Below, piece after piece: positions 49,951-58,506 of a stretch of 64,000 nucleotides of DNA. The stretch's first letter is position 1; every line of letters starts with the position of its first letter. The stretch is from positions 124,001-188,000 of the forward strand of contig NZ_SNVV01000001.1 of NCBI RefSeq assembly GCF_004361735.1, read 5' to 3'. The translations under genes were made by a program, and so were the position numbers. The notes beneath the pieces are model-generated. The model was given only the letters and a program-made list of their open reading frames with translations. It searched no databases and was not told the origin of the DNA. This DNA comes from Azoarcus indigens. GTDB taxonomy: Bacteria > Pseudomonadota > Gammaproteobacteria > Burkholderiales > Rhodocyclaceae.

Positions 49951-50915
49951 GCGCTGCCCGCACCGGCCGCGCCGCCTGGCTGCTGCAGATCGCGCTGTTC
50001 GCCGCCCTCGCCGCCGGCGCCTGGTGGCTGGCCGGGACCGCCGCCGAAGAGATGCGCGCCCGCGGCATCCGCAGCGGCTTCGACTTCTTCGCCCAGCCGG
50101 CCGGCTTCTGGATCTCGGAGGGCGTGTTCGAGTTCGATCCGGCCGAGTCCTACCTCAAGGCCTTCGCCGCCGGCCTCGCCAACACCCTGCGGGTGGCGCT
50201 GCCGGCCATCGCCGCCGCGCTGCTGCTCGGCACCCTGGTCGGCATCGGCCGGCTGGCGCGCAATCCGCTGCTGCGCGGGCTGTGCACCGCCTATGTGGAA
50301 ACCCTGCGCAACATCCCGCTGCTGCTGCAGCTGTTCACCTGGTATTACCTGCTGACGGCCATGCTGCCGCCGGCGGCGGAAGCCATCGAGCTGCTGCCCC
50401 ACGTCTTCCTCGGCAGCGGCGGCCTGGCCCTGCCCTGGGTTGCCGACGGCGGCCTCAGCCTGCCGCAGCGCGGCGGCTTCGCCATCACCGGCGGCGCCCA
50501 CCTGTCGCCGGAGTATCTCGCCCTCTTCATCGGCCTCACCGGTTACACCGCCGCCTACATCGCCGAATCGGTGCGCGGCGGGCTGCAGTCCGTCTCCGCC
50601 GGCCAGCGCCAGGCTGCCGCGGCGCTCGGCCTCACGCCGCGGCAGACGCTGCGCCTGGTCACCCTGCCGCAAGCGCTGCCCATGCTGGTACCGCCGCTGG
50701 CCAACCAGAGCCTCAACCTGCTGAAGAACAGCTCGCTGGCGGTAGCCATCGGCTACCCGGAGCTGGTGTCCATCGCCAACACCACGCTGAACCAGACCGG
50801 CCGCGCGGTGGAATGCATCGCGGTGGTGCTGGCGGTGTACCTGCTGCTGTGCGCGGTGGGCATCGCCATCGCCCATGCGCTGGAAAGCCGGCTGCGGCAT
50901 TGGGAGCGGGCGTGA
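49947..50915 (+). CDS. aapQ: Amino acid ABC transporter permease (AapQ-like)
   Basis: A 322-residue inner-membrane permease starting at GTG 49947, overlapping aapJ. It has several helices, the large periplasmic insertion typical of AapQ/BztB, and the EAA-type loop RQAAAALGLTPRQTLRLVTLP near residue 225 that contacts the ATPase. LRNIPLLLQLFTWYY is another family motif. It is shorter than Rhizobium AapQ (about 400 residues). A 117-base gap to aapM is unusual for this operon. Confidence 0.9.
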   Translation: MSAARTGRAAWLLQIALFAALAAGAWWLAGTAAEEMRARGIRSGFDFFAQPAGFWISEGVFEFDPAESYLKAFAAGLANTLRVALPAIAAALLLGTLVGIGRLARNPLLRGLCTAYVETLRNIPLLLQLFTWYYLLTAMLPPAAEAIELLPHVFLGSGGLALPWVADGGLSLPQRGGFAITGGAHLSPEYLALFIGLTGYTAAYIAESVRGGLQSVSAGQRQAAAALGLTPRQTLRLVTLPQALPMLVPPLANQSLNLLKNSSLAVAIGYPELVSIANTTLNQTGRAVECIAVVLAVYLLLCAVGIAIAHALESRLRHWERA

Positions 50916-51032
50916 GGGCCGGCGCGGCAGCAATGGCAGGCTGCCTGCGGCTGAGCGCCGCCCGGCCCCGGCTCGCGGCAAAAGGGCAAACGCGCCCGGC
51001 CGGAAGCGAGCCAGCAGGGCGAAGGCCCTAGG

Positions 51033-52121
51033 ATGAAGCGCCTGCCGCCACCCGCCCCCATCGGCCTGCTGCCCTGGCTGCGCAGCCGCTTGTTCGACGG
51101 CCCGGCCTCGTCCCTGGCCACCGTGCTGATCCTGCTCGCCGCCGCCTGGCTGCTGCCGGGCGCCCTGCGCTGGGCGGTGAGCGGCGCGGTGTGGAGCGCC
51201 GACGCCGAAGCCTGCCGCCAGGCGGCAGGCGCCTGCTGGGGCATGGTCGCCGAGAAGTACCGGCCCATCCTGTTCGGCCGCTATCCCTACGAGGCGCAAT
51301 GGCGGCCGCTGTGCGCCACCGCGCTGCTGCTGGCCGCCATCGTCTTCAGCCTGCTGGCGCCGGCACTCACCCGGCGCAAGCCCGGCCTGCGGCTGTGGCC
51401 GTGGCTGGGCGCCGCCTGGGTGCTGGCGCCCGCCGGCTTCCTGCTGCTGATGGGCGGCGGCGCCTTCGGCCTGGCGGCGGTACCCACCGAGCTGTGGGGC
51501 GGGCTGCCGCTGACGCTGCTGCTGGCCACCGCCGGCATCGCCACCGCGTTCCCATTGGCATTGCTGGTAGCGCTGGGCCGCAGCGGACCGCTCCCGGCCG
51601 TACGGGCGCTGTGCGCGGTGTATGTGGAGACGGTGCGCAGCATTCCGCTGGTGCCGGCGCTCTTCCTCGCCTCCTTCCTGATCCCGTTGCTGGTGCCACC
51701 GCGCCTGTCCGCCGACGTGCTGCTGCGGGTGCAGGTGGCCATCACCCTGTTCGCCGCCGCCTACCTCGCCGAAGCCATACGCGGCGCCCTGGCCTCGGTG
51801 CCGGACGGCCAGCGCCAGGCGGCCGCCGCCCTGGGCCTGGGCTGGTGGGGCACCCAGCGCCACATCCTGCTGCCGCAGGCGCTGCGCGCCGCCGCGCCCT
51901 CCATCGCCAACAGCTTCGTGAACCTGTTCAAGGACACCTCGCTGGTGGTGGTGGTCGGCCTCTACGAACTCACCGGTTCGCTGGAGCTGGCGCTGTCCGG
52001 CGATCCACAGTGGCGCAGCTACCACCTGGAAGGCTATCTCTTCATCGGCGCCATCTACTGGCTGGGCTGCTACGCGCTGTCGCGCGCCAGCCGACGGCTT
52101 GAGTTCTCCCCGCGCGCCTAG
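51033..52121 (+). CDS. aapM: Amino acid ABC transporter permease (AapM-like)
   Basis: A 362-residue permease partner of AapQ with a long N-terminal region, the VETVRSIPLVPALFLASFLI segment and the EAA loop RQAAAALGLGWWGTQRHILLP near residue 268. It ends in ALSRASRRLEFSPRA. The stop TAG at 52119-52121 overlaps the stop of the convergent DUF2628-like gene in the palindrome CTAG. No aapP ATPase gene follows. A 35-bp copy of its 3' end recurs at 56402. Confidence 0.9.
   Translation: MKRLPPPAPIGLLPWLRSRLFDGPASSLATVLILLAAAWLLPGALRWAVSGAVWSADAEACRQAAGACWGMVAEKYRPILFGRYPYEAQWRPLCATALLLAAIVFSLLAPALTRRKPGLRLWPWLGAAWVLAPAGFLLLMGGGAFGLAAVPTELWGGLPLTLLLATAGIATAFPLALLVALGRSGPLPAVRALCAVYVETVRSIPLVPALFLASFLIPLLVPPRLSADVLLRVQVAITLFAAAYLAEAIRGALASVPDGQRQAAAALGLGWWGTQRHILLPQALRAAAPSIANSFVNLFKDTSLVVVVGLYELTGSLELALSGDPQWRSYHLEGYLFIGAIYWLGCYALSRASRRLEFSPRA
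52059..52093 (+). repeat. 35-bp direct repeat, first copy (inside the aapM 3' end)
   Basis: The 35 bases encoding WLGCYALSRAS plus part of the next codon are identical to 56402-56436. After the repeat the two sequences diverge but keep R-x-LE in frame. This copy is part of the intact aapM. The distance between copies is 4,343 bases. Confidence 0.9.
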
Positions 52122-52672
52122 GGCCGCAACAGCTTGAGTGACACCGGCAGCAGGTAGGCCAGGAAAAGGCCGCCAAAGCTGACGCCACCGCGGGCGGCGA
52201 TCAACCGCAGGTGCAAGTCGTTGTCCAAGTTCATCTCGTCCACCTCGCGGATGACACGAAGGGCGCGTTTGTACAGCGCGACATTTGCCCACAAGCCGAT
52301 CAGGATGCGGGTGATGATCGCATACACGATGATCACCCCCCAGCTTATCGACGCAGACGGCAGCAAGGGGCTCACCAGGAAATAGAACGAAACCGGCGCA
52401 AAGATCTCGACTACAAACGAGAAGACACCGGCACCATAGAGCTTGCGGAAAAAGAACCACTGAATGCCGTAGATGCATGCCCAGGGGTTGAAACCCGCGT
52501 AGGCGGACGTGCCTTCATGAAGCCGCCGCCACCTCTCGGGGTATTTGTCATCTCCGGCGAACCGGGCAAGTTCGATAAAGGACACTTGGTCGGGCTCGTC
52601 CTTCCCCGACTCGTCTGGCTTGGTGCTCTGCGGGGAGAGCAAGGTAGAAGCGGCGTAATCACTCGAGTTCAT
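52118..52672 (-). CDS. DUF2628-like small membrane protein, copy 1
   Basis: A 184-residue protein whose N-terminal half is polar (MNSSDYAASTLLSPQSTKPD, then SFIELARFAGDDKYPERW). The C-terminal half is hydrophobic, with the core FNPWACIYGIQWFFFRKLYG and later GLWANVALYKRALRVIREVDEM. The core and the WAN-ALYKRA motif fit DUF2628-type inner-membrane proteins, but I assign the family only from the pattern. The gene at 55130-55723 has the same architecture and motifs. The start is ATG 52672. Lower GC and different codon use from neighbouring aap genes suggest recent acquisition. Confidence 0.75.
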   Translation of the reverse strand: MNSSDYAASTLLSPQSTKPDESGKDEPDQVSFIELARFAGDDKYPERWRRLHEGTSAYAGFNPWACIYGIQWFFFRKLYGAGVFSFVVEIFAPVSFYFLVSPLLPSASISWGVIIVYAIITRILIGLWANVALYKRALRVIREVDEMNLDNDLHLRLIAARGGVSFGGLFLAYLLPVSLKLLRP

Positions 52673-52955
52673 GGCGTGTCCATCCATTGCAGGGTCTGCG
52701 CCAGCCCACTGCTGCCGATAAAGGAAAACGGCAGCGGGGCTTGACCAATCAGGACATTGAAATAAGTCCGGACGGATAAGGCCATGAGCATGATGAACAT
52801 TCAAGGGCAATTCTCACGGCGCCCCCAATACGCCTTCCGCATCGCAAGACGAAACGGACTTCACTCTCCGCATGAATCCATCTCTCTTCTGAACGGCCAG
52901 CCACATATCCGCAAACGCCGGCTTCTGCAGCCGATGCGCAAGACTTGAGCCGCCT

Positions 52956-54979
52956 CTATCCCGGCACGGCCTCCGTCCTGGCCCGGGCCTTGTGCAGCTT
53001 CTTGTAGCTGTCGATCAGGCGCTGGTGTCTGTCCAGGCCCTCGAGCTTCATGCTCGTCGGCGTCAGGCCGAAGAAGCGCACGCTGCCGTCTACCGAGCCC
53101 ATCGCCGCGTCCATCCGGGCGTCGCCGAACATGCGGCGGAAGTTGGCCTCGTAGTCTGCCAGTTCCAGTTCATCGTCCAGCAGCACTTCCAGCACCACGT
53201 TCAGCGCCTGGTAGAACAAGCCGCGCTCCACGGTGTTCTCGTTGTACTGCAGGTAGGCGCCGATCAGGTCGTGCGCCGCGTCGAACTGCTTGAGGGCAAG
53301 CTGGATCAGCAGCTTGAGTTCCAGGATGGTGAGCTGGTCCCAATCGGTGTTTTCTTCGAACTCGATGCCGATCAGGGTGATGATGTCCATGTAGTCATCC
53401 AGCTCGCTCTCTGCCAGGCGTTCGAGCAGGGCTTGCAGGGCATCGTCGTCCAGGCGGTGCAGGTTCAGGATGTCGGCACGGAAGGACAGCGCCTTGTTGG
53501 TGTTGTCCCAGATCAGGTCCTCCACCGGATAGAACTCCGAATAGCCCGGCACCAGGATGCGGCAGGCGGTTGCGCCGAGTTGGTCATACACCGCCATGTA
53601 CCCTTCCTTGCCCATGCCTTCGAGGATGCCGAGCAGCGCCGCCGCTTCCTCGGCGGTGGAGTTCTCGCCGGCGCCAGAGAAATCCCACTCGACGAAGTCG
53701 TAATCCGCCTTTGCGCTGAAGAAACGCCAGGACACCACGCCGCTGGAGTCGATGAAATGCTCGACGAAATTGTTCGGTTCGGTCAGCGCATTGCTTTCAA
53801 AGGTGGGCCGGGGTAGATCGTTCAGGCCCTCGAAGCTGCGGCCCTGCAGCAATTCGGTAAGGCTGCGCTCCAGCGCCACCTCGAGGCTGGGGTGCGCGCC
53901 GAAGGAGGCGAACACGCCGCCGGTTCGCGGATTCATCAGGGTGACGCACATCACCGGGAATGCCCCACCCAGCGAAGCGTCTTTCACCAGCACGGGGAAA
54001 CCCTGTTCCTCCAGCCCCCGGATGCCCGCCAGGATGCCGGGGTATTTCATCAGCACCGCCTGCGGCACGTCGGGCAGCGAACAGATTCCGCGCTCGATAT
54101 TGCCGGAATTGGTGTCGTACAGATGCAAGCCGCGCAATTCGCCATCCGGGTTATAAATCCGCAGGCAGTATTCATCCAGGATTCCAGCCGGCAATGCATC
54201 CTTGCGGCCCGGCTTGAACCAGCGCTTGTCCGGATAGTGGACGAAGGCCGCATTGGCAATATGCTTGCCTCAGAACTGGTCGTTGTAAAAATGATGGCAA
54301 TTCATCCGCTCGATGAATTCACCCAGCGCCGAGGCCAGCGCGCTTTCCCTGGTCGCGCCCTTGCCGTTGGTGAAACACATCGGCGAATGCGCGTCGCGGA
54401 TATGCAGCGACCACACATTGGGAACCAGATTGCGCCAGGAGGCGATTTCGATCTTGATCCCCAACCCTGCGAGGATTCCCGACATATTGGCGATGGTCTG
54501 CTCCAGCGGCAGATCCTTGCCCGCGATACAGGTCTTCGCTTCGCTATCCGGATTCAGCGTGAGCAAGGCCTGGGCGTCGGCATCCAGGTTTTCGACCTCC
54601 TCGATGACGAAATCCGGGCCTGTCTGCACCACTCTTTTCACCGTGCAACGATCTATGGAACGCAGGATGCCCTGGCGATCCTTGGCGGAAATATCCTCGG
54701 GCAGCTCGACCTGGATCTTGAAGATCTGCTTGTAGCGATCCTCCGGATCGACGATGTTGTTCTGCGACAGGCGGATGTTCTCGGTCGGGATATTGCGGGT
54801 GACGCAATACAGCTTCACGAAATAGGCCGCGCACAGGGCCGACGAAGCCAGAAAGCAATCGAACGCCCCGGCGCCGAACCATCGCCCTTGTAGCGGACGG
54901 GCTGGTCGGCGATTACCGTGAAGTCATCAGATTTGGCCTCGAGGCGCAGCTTGTCGAGGAAATTGACCTTGATTTCCAT
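52956..54979 (-). pseudogene. OsmC-YcaO gene broken by a frameshift and an in-frame TGA
   Basis: Proteins of this type join an OsmC domain to an E. coli-type YcaO domain, an accessory factor linked to ribosomal protein S12 methylthiolation. From ATG 54979 the reading begins MEIKVNFLDKLRLEAKSDDF, then YKGDGSAPG. One base is missing near 54874, and after the shift it resumes FDCFLASSALCAAYFVKLYC and runs through the OsmC end (IVDPEDRYKQIFKIQVELPE) into the YcaO start (SLHIRDAHSPMCFTNGKGAT). A TGA at 54270-54272 interrupts NDQF-stop-GKHIANAAFVHYPDKRWF; E. coli YcaO has Trp at this position. The frame then stays open to 52956, with GFPVLVKDASLGGAFPV and CVTLMNPRTGGVFASFGAHP. The full repaired protein would be about 674 residues. 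Both lesions must be present for a pseudogene call, and both are directly visible. Confidence 0.88.
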
Positions 54980-55129
54980 GGGGGAAACCTGAAATGGCGT
55001 TCAACAAATTGGCCGCCATTATCTTTCAACCACCCCATGCTTATTCGCAGATTTGAACCTGCCCAGGGCGTGCTGCACTTGCATTCAGCGCCTGCCCGGC
55101 GCAGCGCAGTTGGAGACCGGGCTCACAGG

Positions 55130-55723
55130 CTACAAAGACAACAAAAAGCCCAACCCCAGCAGCGTCAGCATCAGCAGCGACAAGATTGCAATGAATATCA
55201 GATGTGCGAGCAAGAGCGCGGCGATGCTTCCTCGGCCACGGTTGGCAACCTCCCGGAGGTGAGCCTCATCGTCCAGCTTCATCCCGGCCACCTCACGTAT
55301 GACCTTCGAGGCCCTTTTGTAAAGCGCGATATTCGCCCAGATGCCGACGCAGATACGAGGAAGTAATAGAGCACCCAGCAGTGTCCAGGTGCTCATTATC
55401 CACCCTGCCCCATGCATAGATGCCGTCATAGCAACGACAAAAAACATCAGCAGCACAACAAATTCGAATGCCACCACAGCCATTCCTTCGACATACATCC
55501 TGCGAAAGAAAAACCAGTGGATGCCAAACAGGAAGGCCCAGGGGTTGAAACCAGCAAAGACGGACTTCCCCTCGTGAAGCTTCGTCCACTCCTTTAGGTA
55601 GACTTTGTTTCTCGCAAACTGCGCAAGCTCGGCCAAGGAAACCTTGCCCACTGGACCGCCTTCTGTCGTGCTCACTGAAGTGTCAAGCGTCGTGACCGCA
55701 GAGGTTGAGCTGTTCGATTCCAT
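55130..55723 (-). CDS. DUF2628-like small membrane protein, copy 2
   Basis: A 197-residue protein starting at ATG 55723 (MESNSSTSAVTTLDTSVSTTEG), with AAAGGAAATCA as a good ribosome binding site. After a polar N-terminus (SLAELAQFARNKVYLKEWTKL) it has FNPWAFLFGIHWFFFRRMYV and several helices, then GIWANIALYKRASKVIREVAGM. The motif order and spacing match copy 1 at 52118-52672, so they are paralogues with diverged sequence. The DNA here is clearly lower in GC (about 45-53 percent in two 60-base lines I counted), unlike the rest of the window. Confidence 0.77.
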   Translation of the reverse strand: MESNSSTSAVTTLDTSVSTTEGGPVGKVSLAELAQFARNKVYLKEWTKLHEGKSVFAGFNPWAFLFGIHWFFFRRMYVEGMAVVAFEFVVLLMFFVVAMTASMHGAGWIMSTWTLLGALLLPRICVGIWANIALYKRASKVIREVAGMKLDDEAHLREVANRGRGSIAALLLAHLIFIAILSLLMLTLLGLGFLLSL

Positions 55724-55953
55724 TGATTTCCTTTCATATGGGCTGGCGGAAGAGACACTCCGGAATAACACAAAAGCATATATCGAAACTCGGATGAAAG
55801 CCCGCAAGGAAAGTCATACGTCATCACCCATGGCTGACAGCAATGTCCGCACATGGAGCAATGCCGTCTTGCGCCAGATGCAATGGAGCGGAAAACCCTC
55901 AAGTAGAGGTGATGGCGAACGCAGAACCCCGGCCTCACTGCACCGGCCTGCCG

Positions 55954-56401
55954 TCAAGCCCCGTAGCGCCCCAGCGCCTGCAGCGGCACATGCGATTCCT
56001 CCCGGGCGGCGAAGGCCTCCAGCAGGTATTCCAGCGTCACCCGTACCCGCGGCGCGATCAGCGCCCTGTGGGGATACTGCAAGGCCATCTCATAGCTGAC
56101 CGGGTGGTGGAAATCCGCCAGCAGCATCTTGAGCCGCCCCGCCTGCAGATGGCTCCAGCCGTGGTGCACTCCCACCTCCGCCACACCGACGCCTGCGCAA
56201 GCGATTCCGGTGACGACAAGGTGATTACCACGCTATCGATGCCCAACCTGGTGACGCTGCCGTCCGCCGCGCGGAAGTACCAAAGCGACGCCCGGCCGCC
56301 GAGAAAGCGCCGGCTGATCAGCCGGTGGCGGGCCATATCGGCCGGCTCACCCGGAATCCCATGCGCGGCGAGGTAAGCCGACACAGCCACCAGCACCATG
56401 G
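55954..56401 (-). pseudogene. Truncated, frameshifted LysR-family regulator (effector-binding domain only)
   Basis: On the minus strand VLVAVSAYLAAHGIPGEPADMARHR continues with FRAADGSVTRLGIDSVVITL, the substrate-binding domain of a LysR-type regulator. The frame is lost near 56195. One base over it continues GVGVAEVGVHHGWSHLQAG, then LADFHHPVSYEMALQYPHRA, ending at a stop at 55954. The DNA-binding half (about 200 residues) is missing, cut where the aapM-tail duplicate begins at about 56402. The gene cannot make a functional regulator. Confidence 0.82.
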
Positions 56402-56461
56402 TGGCTGGGCTGCTACGCGCTGTCGCGCGCCAGCCGGCATCTGGAACCGCGCGGACGCTGA
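56402..56461 (+). repeat. Second copy of the aapM 3' end (35-bp repeat plus tail and stop)
   Basis: 56402-56436 is identical to 52059-52093. The frame then continues as R-H-L-E-P-R-G-R followed by TGA at 56459-56461, a plausible alternative aapM terminus. No upstream part of aapM precedes it; the sequence before 56402 is the truncated LysR gene. It is therefore a remnant of a second aapM copy or the original 3' end displaced by an insertion. Confidence 0.88.
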
Positions 56462-56559
56462 GCCTCGCGCCGCGGCCCAGCGTGCCCCTGCTCCCTGATC
56501 AACGAACCGGGATGTGTCGCACCCCTCCGCCACCGCAGGCGGGAAGCGCGGGTGCGGTG

Positions 56560-58149
56560 TCAGTTGCTGGCCGGCGCCGTCCGCCGGCTCCCGGCCCTTC
56601 TCTCCGCGCCGGCCTGCGCCCCGCTGGCAGCGCGGCGGAACTTGAAGGCGGCCGCTGCCCAGGCCGCGCCGATGAACAGCATGGCGAGATCGAAGCCGGC
56701 GAACACGGCGTCGCCCTGCGCCAGGCTGGCGAACAGGTGCCGTCCGGAGGTCATCGCGTTCAGCGCCGGCAGCAGCAGGTAGGCAAGCGCCGCCACCGCC
56801 GCCTGCTCAGCCCACAGGCGCTGGCGCGGGCGCAAGGCGGCATGGAGCAGCATGCCTCCCCAGCCGAGGAAGAGCATGTGCGCCTCCCAGGCCGGGCGGC
56901 CGGCGAGGGTTTCCGGCAGCAGGCGGTTGGCCCAGAAGTAGCAGGCGATGCCGATGGGCAAGCCGATCACCGTGCCGACGTTGAGCCGCTCCACCAGGCG
57001 CAGGCCGAAATGCGGGCTCTCGCCGCCGCGCTCGGCGCGCTGCCGGCGCTTGGTGGTCCACAGCACCAGGCCGGTGGCGATCATGGCGGCGCCAGCGAGG
57101 CCGGAAGCGAAGTACAGCAGCCGCAACGGCAGGCTGGCAAAGAGGCCTTCGTGCAGGCCGAGCAGTAGGTCGTGCGCCGCCTTGGCGCCGGCGGGCGCTG
57201 CCGGGCGGGTTTCCAGCAGTTCGCCGCTGACGCCGTCGAAAACCATGATCTCGCCGCGCCGCAGCGGCGTCCGCTCGCCCTGCCACAGCATCACCCGGGC
57301 ACCGGCATCGCCGGGCTGGCGGATGTCTATGCCGTTGACCATGCCGTCGCCCCAGCGCGCGGCAGCCTGCGCCAGCATGGGGCCGAGCGCGGCCAGCGGC
57401 GCCGGCCGGCCGGCGCGGGGATAGGTGTCGCCGCCCTCGAACACTTCCGCCCTGAAGGCCTGCCTGCCGGCGGGGGTGTCGCCGTAGCTGGCCGCGGCGA
57501 TCAGCGGCATGTAGGTGAAGGCGAAGAAGATCAGGCCCGAGTAGGTGATCATCAGGAAGAAAGGCAGGCAGGTCACCGACAGCACGTTGTGCGCATCCAG
57601 CCAGGAGCGCGGCCCCTTGCCGGGGCGGAAGGTGAAGAAGTCGGTGAAGATCTTCTTGTGCACCACCACCCCGGTGATCAGGGCGACCAGCATGCCCATG
57701 GCGGCGACGCCGACGATCCAGACGCCGACCGCGCTGGGCATGTAGTGCAGCTCGTAGTGCATGCGGTAGAGGAGCTGCCCGCCGTAGCTGTGCGACAGGG
57801 TGAGCGGCTGGCCGGTGGCGGGGTCCAGGAAGGCGGAGCCGCCGGCCGCGGGCGCTTGCGGCCGCCAGATGATGCGCGGCAGCGGGTCGTTGCGGTCCAC
57901 CGGCAGCACGATGAACCAGCGTTCCGCCTCCGGCGAGCGCTGCTGCAGCTGGGCCAGCGCCAGCTCGGCATACTCCGCCTGGGCCTGGCCGGGCCGGGCT
58001 ATCGTCAGCCCGGGGTTCATCCACTGGTCGATCTCGGTATCGAAGTAGCCGGCGGTGCCGGTGAGGAACACCAGGTAGAGCAGCCAGCCGAACACCACCC
58101 CGGTCCAGGTGTGCAGCCAGGCCATGCAGGCGCGGAAATGGGATCTCAT
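56560..58149 (-). CDS. PepSY-domain inner-membrane protein (PiuB-type, iron uptake)
   Basis: A 529-residue PepSY-associated membrane protein. It has an N-terminal helix (WTGVVFGWLLYLVFLTGTAG near residue 14), a periplasmic PepSY-like region, further helices, the segment WLDAHNVLSVTCLPFFLMITYSG and a C-terminal four-helix part. Such proteins are reductases or partners of siderophore receptors. It is the last gene of the five-gene iron unit that starts with the sigma factor at 62561. The C-terminal tail is basic. Confidence 0.92.
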   Translation of the reverse strand: MRSHFRACMAWLHTWTGVVFGWLLYLVFLTGTAGYFDTEIDQWMNPGLTIARPGQAQAEYAELALAQLQQRSPEAERWFIVLPVDRNDPLPRIIWRPQAPAAGGSAFLDPATGQPLTLSHSYGGQLLYRMHYELHYMPSAVGVWIVGVAAMGMLVALITGVVVHKKIFTDFFTFRPGKGPRSWLDAHNVLSVTCLPFFLMITYSGLIFFAFTYMPLIAAASYGDTPAGRQAFRAEVFEGGDTYPRAGRPAPLAALGPMLAQAAARWGDGMVNGIDIRQPGDAGARVMLWQGERTPLRRGEIMVFDGVSGELLETRPAAPAGAKAAHDLLLGLHEGLFASLPLRLLYFASGLAGAAMIATGLVLWTTKRRQRAERGGESPHFGLRLVERLNVGTVIGLPIGIACYFWANRLLPETLAGRPAWEAHMLFLGWGGMLLHAALRPRQRLWAEQAAVAALAYLLLPALNAMTSGRHLFASLAQGDAVFAGFDLAMLFIGAAWAAAAFKFRRAASGAQAGAERRAGSRRTAPASN

Positions 58150-58183
58150 CGCGGGGATCTCATTGCGGGAACCTCATCGGGGT

Positions 58184-58498
58184 TCAGGGTAAGAGGCGCG
58201 CCAGCAGGGCGCCGGCCGCGGCCACCGCGAGCAGGCCGAACCAGGCGCTGCGGGCGCGGCGGGCGGCAAAGGCCCACATCACTGCGCCGGCGTACAGGGC
58301 GAAGCTGAGCAGCGTGGCCGCCATCACCCCCTCCGCCCGCGGACCCGGCCACAGCGCGGCGACGGCCATCGCCACGGCGGTGGCCGCCAGGTAGCCGCCG
58401 GCAACGGCCGCCAGCAGACGCGAGAGAACGTCCAACCGGGCCGCGCTGGCCCGGGCCGTGCTGGACCGGGCCGTGCCGGACTTGGCGGAGGAAGGCAT
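58184..58498 (-). CDS. DUF3649 small membrane protein
   Basis: A 104-residue protein with an Ala/Ser/Arg-rich N-terminus and three hydrophobic helices: RLLAAVAGGYLAATAVAMAV, GVMAATLLSFALYAGAVMW and SAWFGLLAVAAAGALLA. It matches DUF3649, small proteins encoded between TonB receptors and PepSY genes. It starts 8 bases downstream of the receptor stop. The function is not known in detail, but context assigns it to iron-siderophore uptake. Confidence 0.85.
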   Translation of the reverse strand: MPSSAKSGTARSSTARASAARLDVLSRLLAAVAGGYLAATAVAMAVAALWPGPRAEGVMAATLLSFALYAGAVMWAFAARRARSAWFGLLAVAAAGALLARLLP

Positions 58499-58506
58499 GA
58501 GCGGTA

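Noticed and set aside
49836-52478. An 880-codon open frame on the minus strand
   Set aside because: It lies opposite aapQ and aapM, and its Gln/Arg/Ala-rich composition resembles no family.
54270-54272. TGA in the OsmC-YcaO gene read as selenocysteine or programmed readthrough
   Set aside because: The homologous residue in E. coli YcaO is Trp, no selenocysteine-insertion hairpin was recognised, and a second unrelated frameshift is present, so a nonsense mutation is far more likely.
52956-54979. YcaO gene as part of a ribosomally made peptide (RiPP) cluster
   Set aside because: It is the E. coli-type OsmC-YcaO, with no precursor peptide, dehydrogenase or exporter nearby.
52059-56461. The acquired segment as a transposon or integrative element
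   Set aside because: No transposase, integrase or terminal inverted repeats are present; the flanking repeat is part of a gene and the segment has no mobility genes.
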